Assembly (NCBI GenBank): GCA_013398175.1
Contig: VZRZ01003844.1
Span: 324,731-388,730 of the forward strand
DNA length: 64,000 bases
Source: Climacteris rufus
Lineage: Eukaryota; Chordata; Aves; Passeriformes; Climacteridae
Direction of reading: 5' to 3'
Shown: one piece after another, positions 62,851-64,000 of the stretch
Numbering within the stretch: the stretch's first letter is position 1
Layout of the letters: each line of letters begins with the position of its first letter
Notes under the pieces: model-generated
What the model was told of the DNA's origin: nothing
Seen by the model: the letters and a program-made list of their open reading frames with translations, nothing else
Database searches by the model: none
Position numbers and translations under genes: made by a program

Positions 62851-64000
62851 CAGTAGATCTGTGAAGAGTTATTCTGTTCAACAAAACAGCCCTTGAGGAA
62901 AAAAAAATGGTAAGTTGCTTCTCTACTCCCACACACTCCCAGTGTATCCCAAATATGCCAAAATAAGTGAGAAACACATGCTGCTCTCATTCTGCAGAGC
63001 AATCAAGGTAGGGCTCTTGAACCTCTGAGAGGCCACAGAGCAGATATACACAGAAACATAAAAATTTCTGAACAAGTTAAGCTAATTCCAGCATGTTCTC
63101 AGTTTCTCCTGTGCCTCCTTCAAAGTAGGTTCAGTTGCTGCAGGAAACTGTAGTCACATGAACTGATAGATGGCAGATTAAATCAAAACCACATCACCTT
63201 TCAAAAATGTTGCCCTTAACATTACCACTATAAAGTCCTTCCACTGATAACAAATTCTCACTTTTTAATAGCCTCTGGCTTTTGTTCATTTTTGGGTCAT
63301 ATTTACAAGCAGTCTCAATGTTTCTGAACAACTGCCAGTCCAAAATTTCCTTTTCCTTTCTATTTTGGTTGTGTAAGAGTATTTCATATGTTTGGCTCAT
63401 TAACTTTATGCTGTCTTGGAAGTGAAGGCAAAAGCTCTGCTTCTAGGCATAATTTGCATGTAGCTGACAGCAGCAACTCATCAGGTTCTTGGACCTTAAT
63501 ATATATAAGAATCTGAGCTTCCATTTAATTTCTAAATCAAGTAAATCTTCAAAGCTTTTTCAGACAGAATTTTCTAAAAAAAAGTTTTATTAGTTAAAAT
63601 ATTATAATTCTCAAGGTATCACTGCATTATGTAGGATATAAATGGGGCTATATGTATCTAAAATCATAAAAGCCTCATTGCTGTAAGGTAACCTGGGACA
63701 GAATAACATGAACAGTCTCATACACACATATTCACCCTTTGATATCAGTTCTCAAAGTTTGCCTGGGGGAAAGTCTGGGATTTCTCATTTGTAAGATATT
63801 TCTATGAAGACAATTTTAAAATTCTATACTTAATGAACATTTAAAATTACATGGGTTAGTGTATTAATCTTATACTATTCTTTTGTATTTTATATAAGCA
63901 ATCTTTCTTTGCCAACAAGGTTGAAATCACCTCAAACAGATTTAAACTTTCCAGATAGAACATTAAACATAGAGAGAGAGAGAAAAAAAACTTAATCAGA
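62851..64000. other. Intergenic DNA to window end
   Basis: The segment is AT-rich unique sequence. A short purine run (GAGAGAGAGA followed by A's) lies at about 63972-63990. No gene or transposon was recognised. Confidence 0.65.

Noticed and set aside
26091..64000. SULT1C exons expected from human gene order
   Set aside because: I saw none of the sulfotransferase landmark sequences on either strand.
1..64000. CRISPR arrays, tRNA or rRNA genes, bacterial operons
   Set aside because: No regularly spaced repeats, no cloverleaf-like A/B box pairs and no tightly packed frames were seen. The DNA is vertebrate.

Overview
The window is vertebrate nuclear DNA, almost certainly from a bird. Interrupted coding exons are joined by GT-AG introns. 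The only abundant interspersed repeats are CR1 LINE fragments, the typical avian retroposon, and there are two LTR copies, one resembling an avian ERVL-type LTR. No Alu, L1 or bacterial features were seen.

One gene is clear and complete. It is SLC5A7, the high-affinity sodium- and chloride-dependent choline transporter CHT1 of cholinergic nerve terminals, on the + strand. Eight coding exons (754-931, 7999-8112, 10892-11047, 13626-13774, 17281-17424, 19243-19396, 20580-20797, 21508-22131) sum to 1737 bases, giving a 578-residue protein. Residue numbering matches human CHT1 (580 aa, compared from memory) at each landmark checked, and the protein ends two residues earlier. The window starts in a CpG-rich stretch that looks like the promoter or first-exon side of the gene. 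The 3'UTR probably runs to about 25.7-26.1 kb, where candidate poly(A) signals lie.

The introns (0.7-7.1 kb) are mostly AT-rich unique DNA with three CR1 insertions or clusters. The cluster in the largest intron is a mosaic of opposite orientations.

From about 26.1 kb to 64 kb I see no protein gene that I can recognise. This gene-poor 3' flank holds a long, internally deleted CR1 copy split by a 511-bp solo LTR (34.8-37.0 kb), two antisense CR1 remnants (46.6 and 54.3 kb), an ERVL-like LTR (50.3-50.7 kb), some simple repeats, and a few homeodomain-core-rich stretches that could be cis-regulatory. A lysine/arginine-rich open stretch on the minus strand near 62.4-62.85 kb is the only candidate for an unrecognised exon or pseudogene.

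I did not find a convincing new biological system. The most useful observations are the LTR-in-CR1 nesting, the interlocking palindrome at 33.09 kb, the two-codon upstream ORF before SLC5A7, and the unidentified basic ORF.
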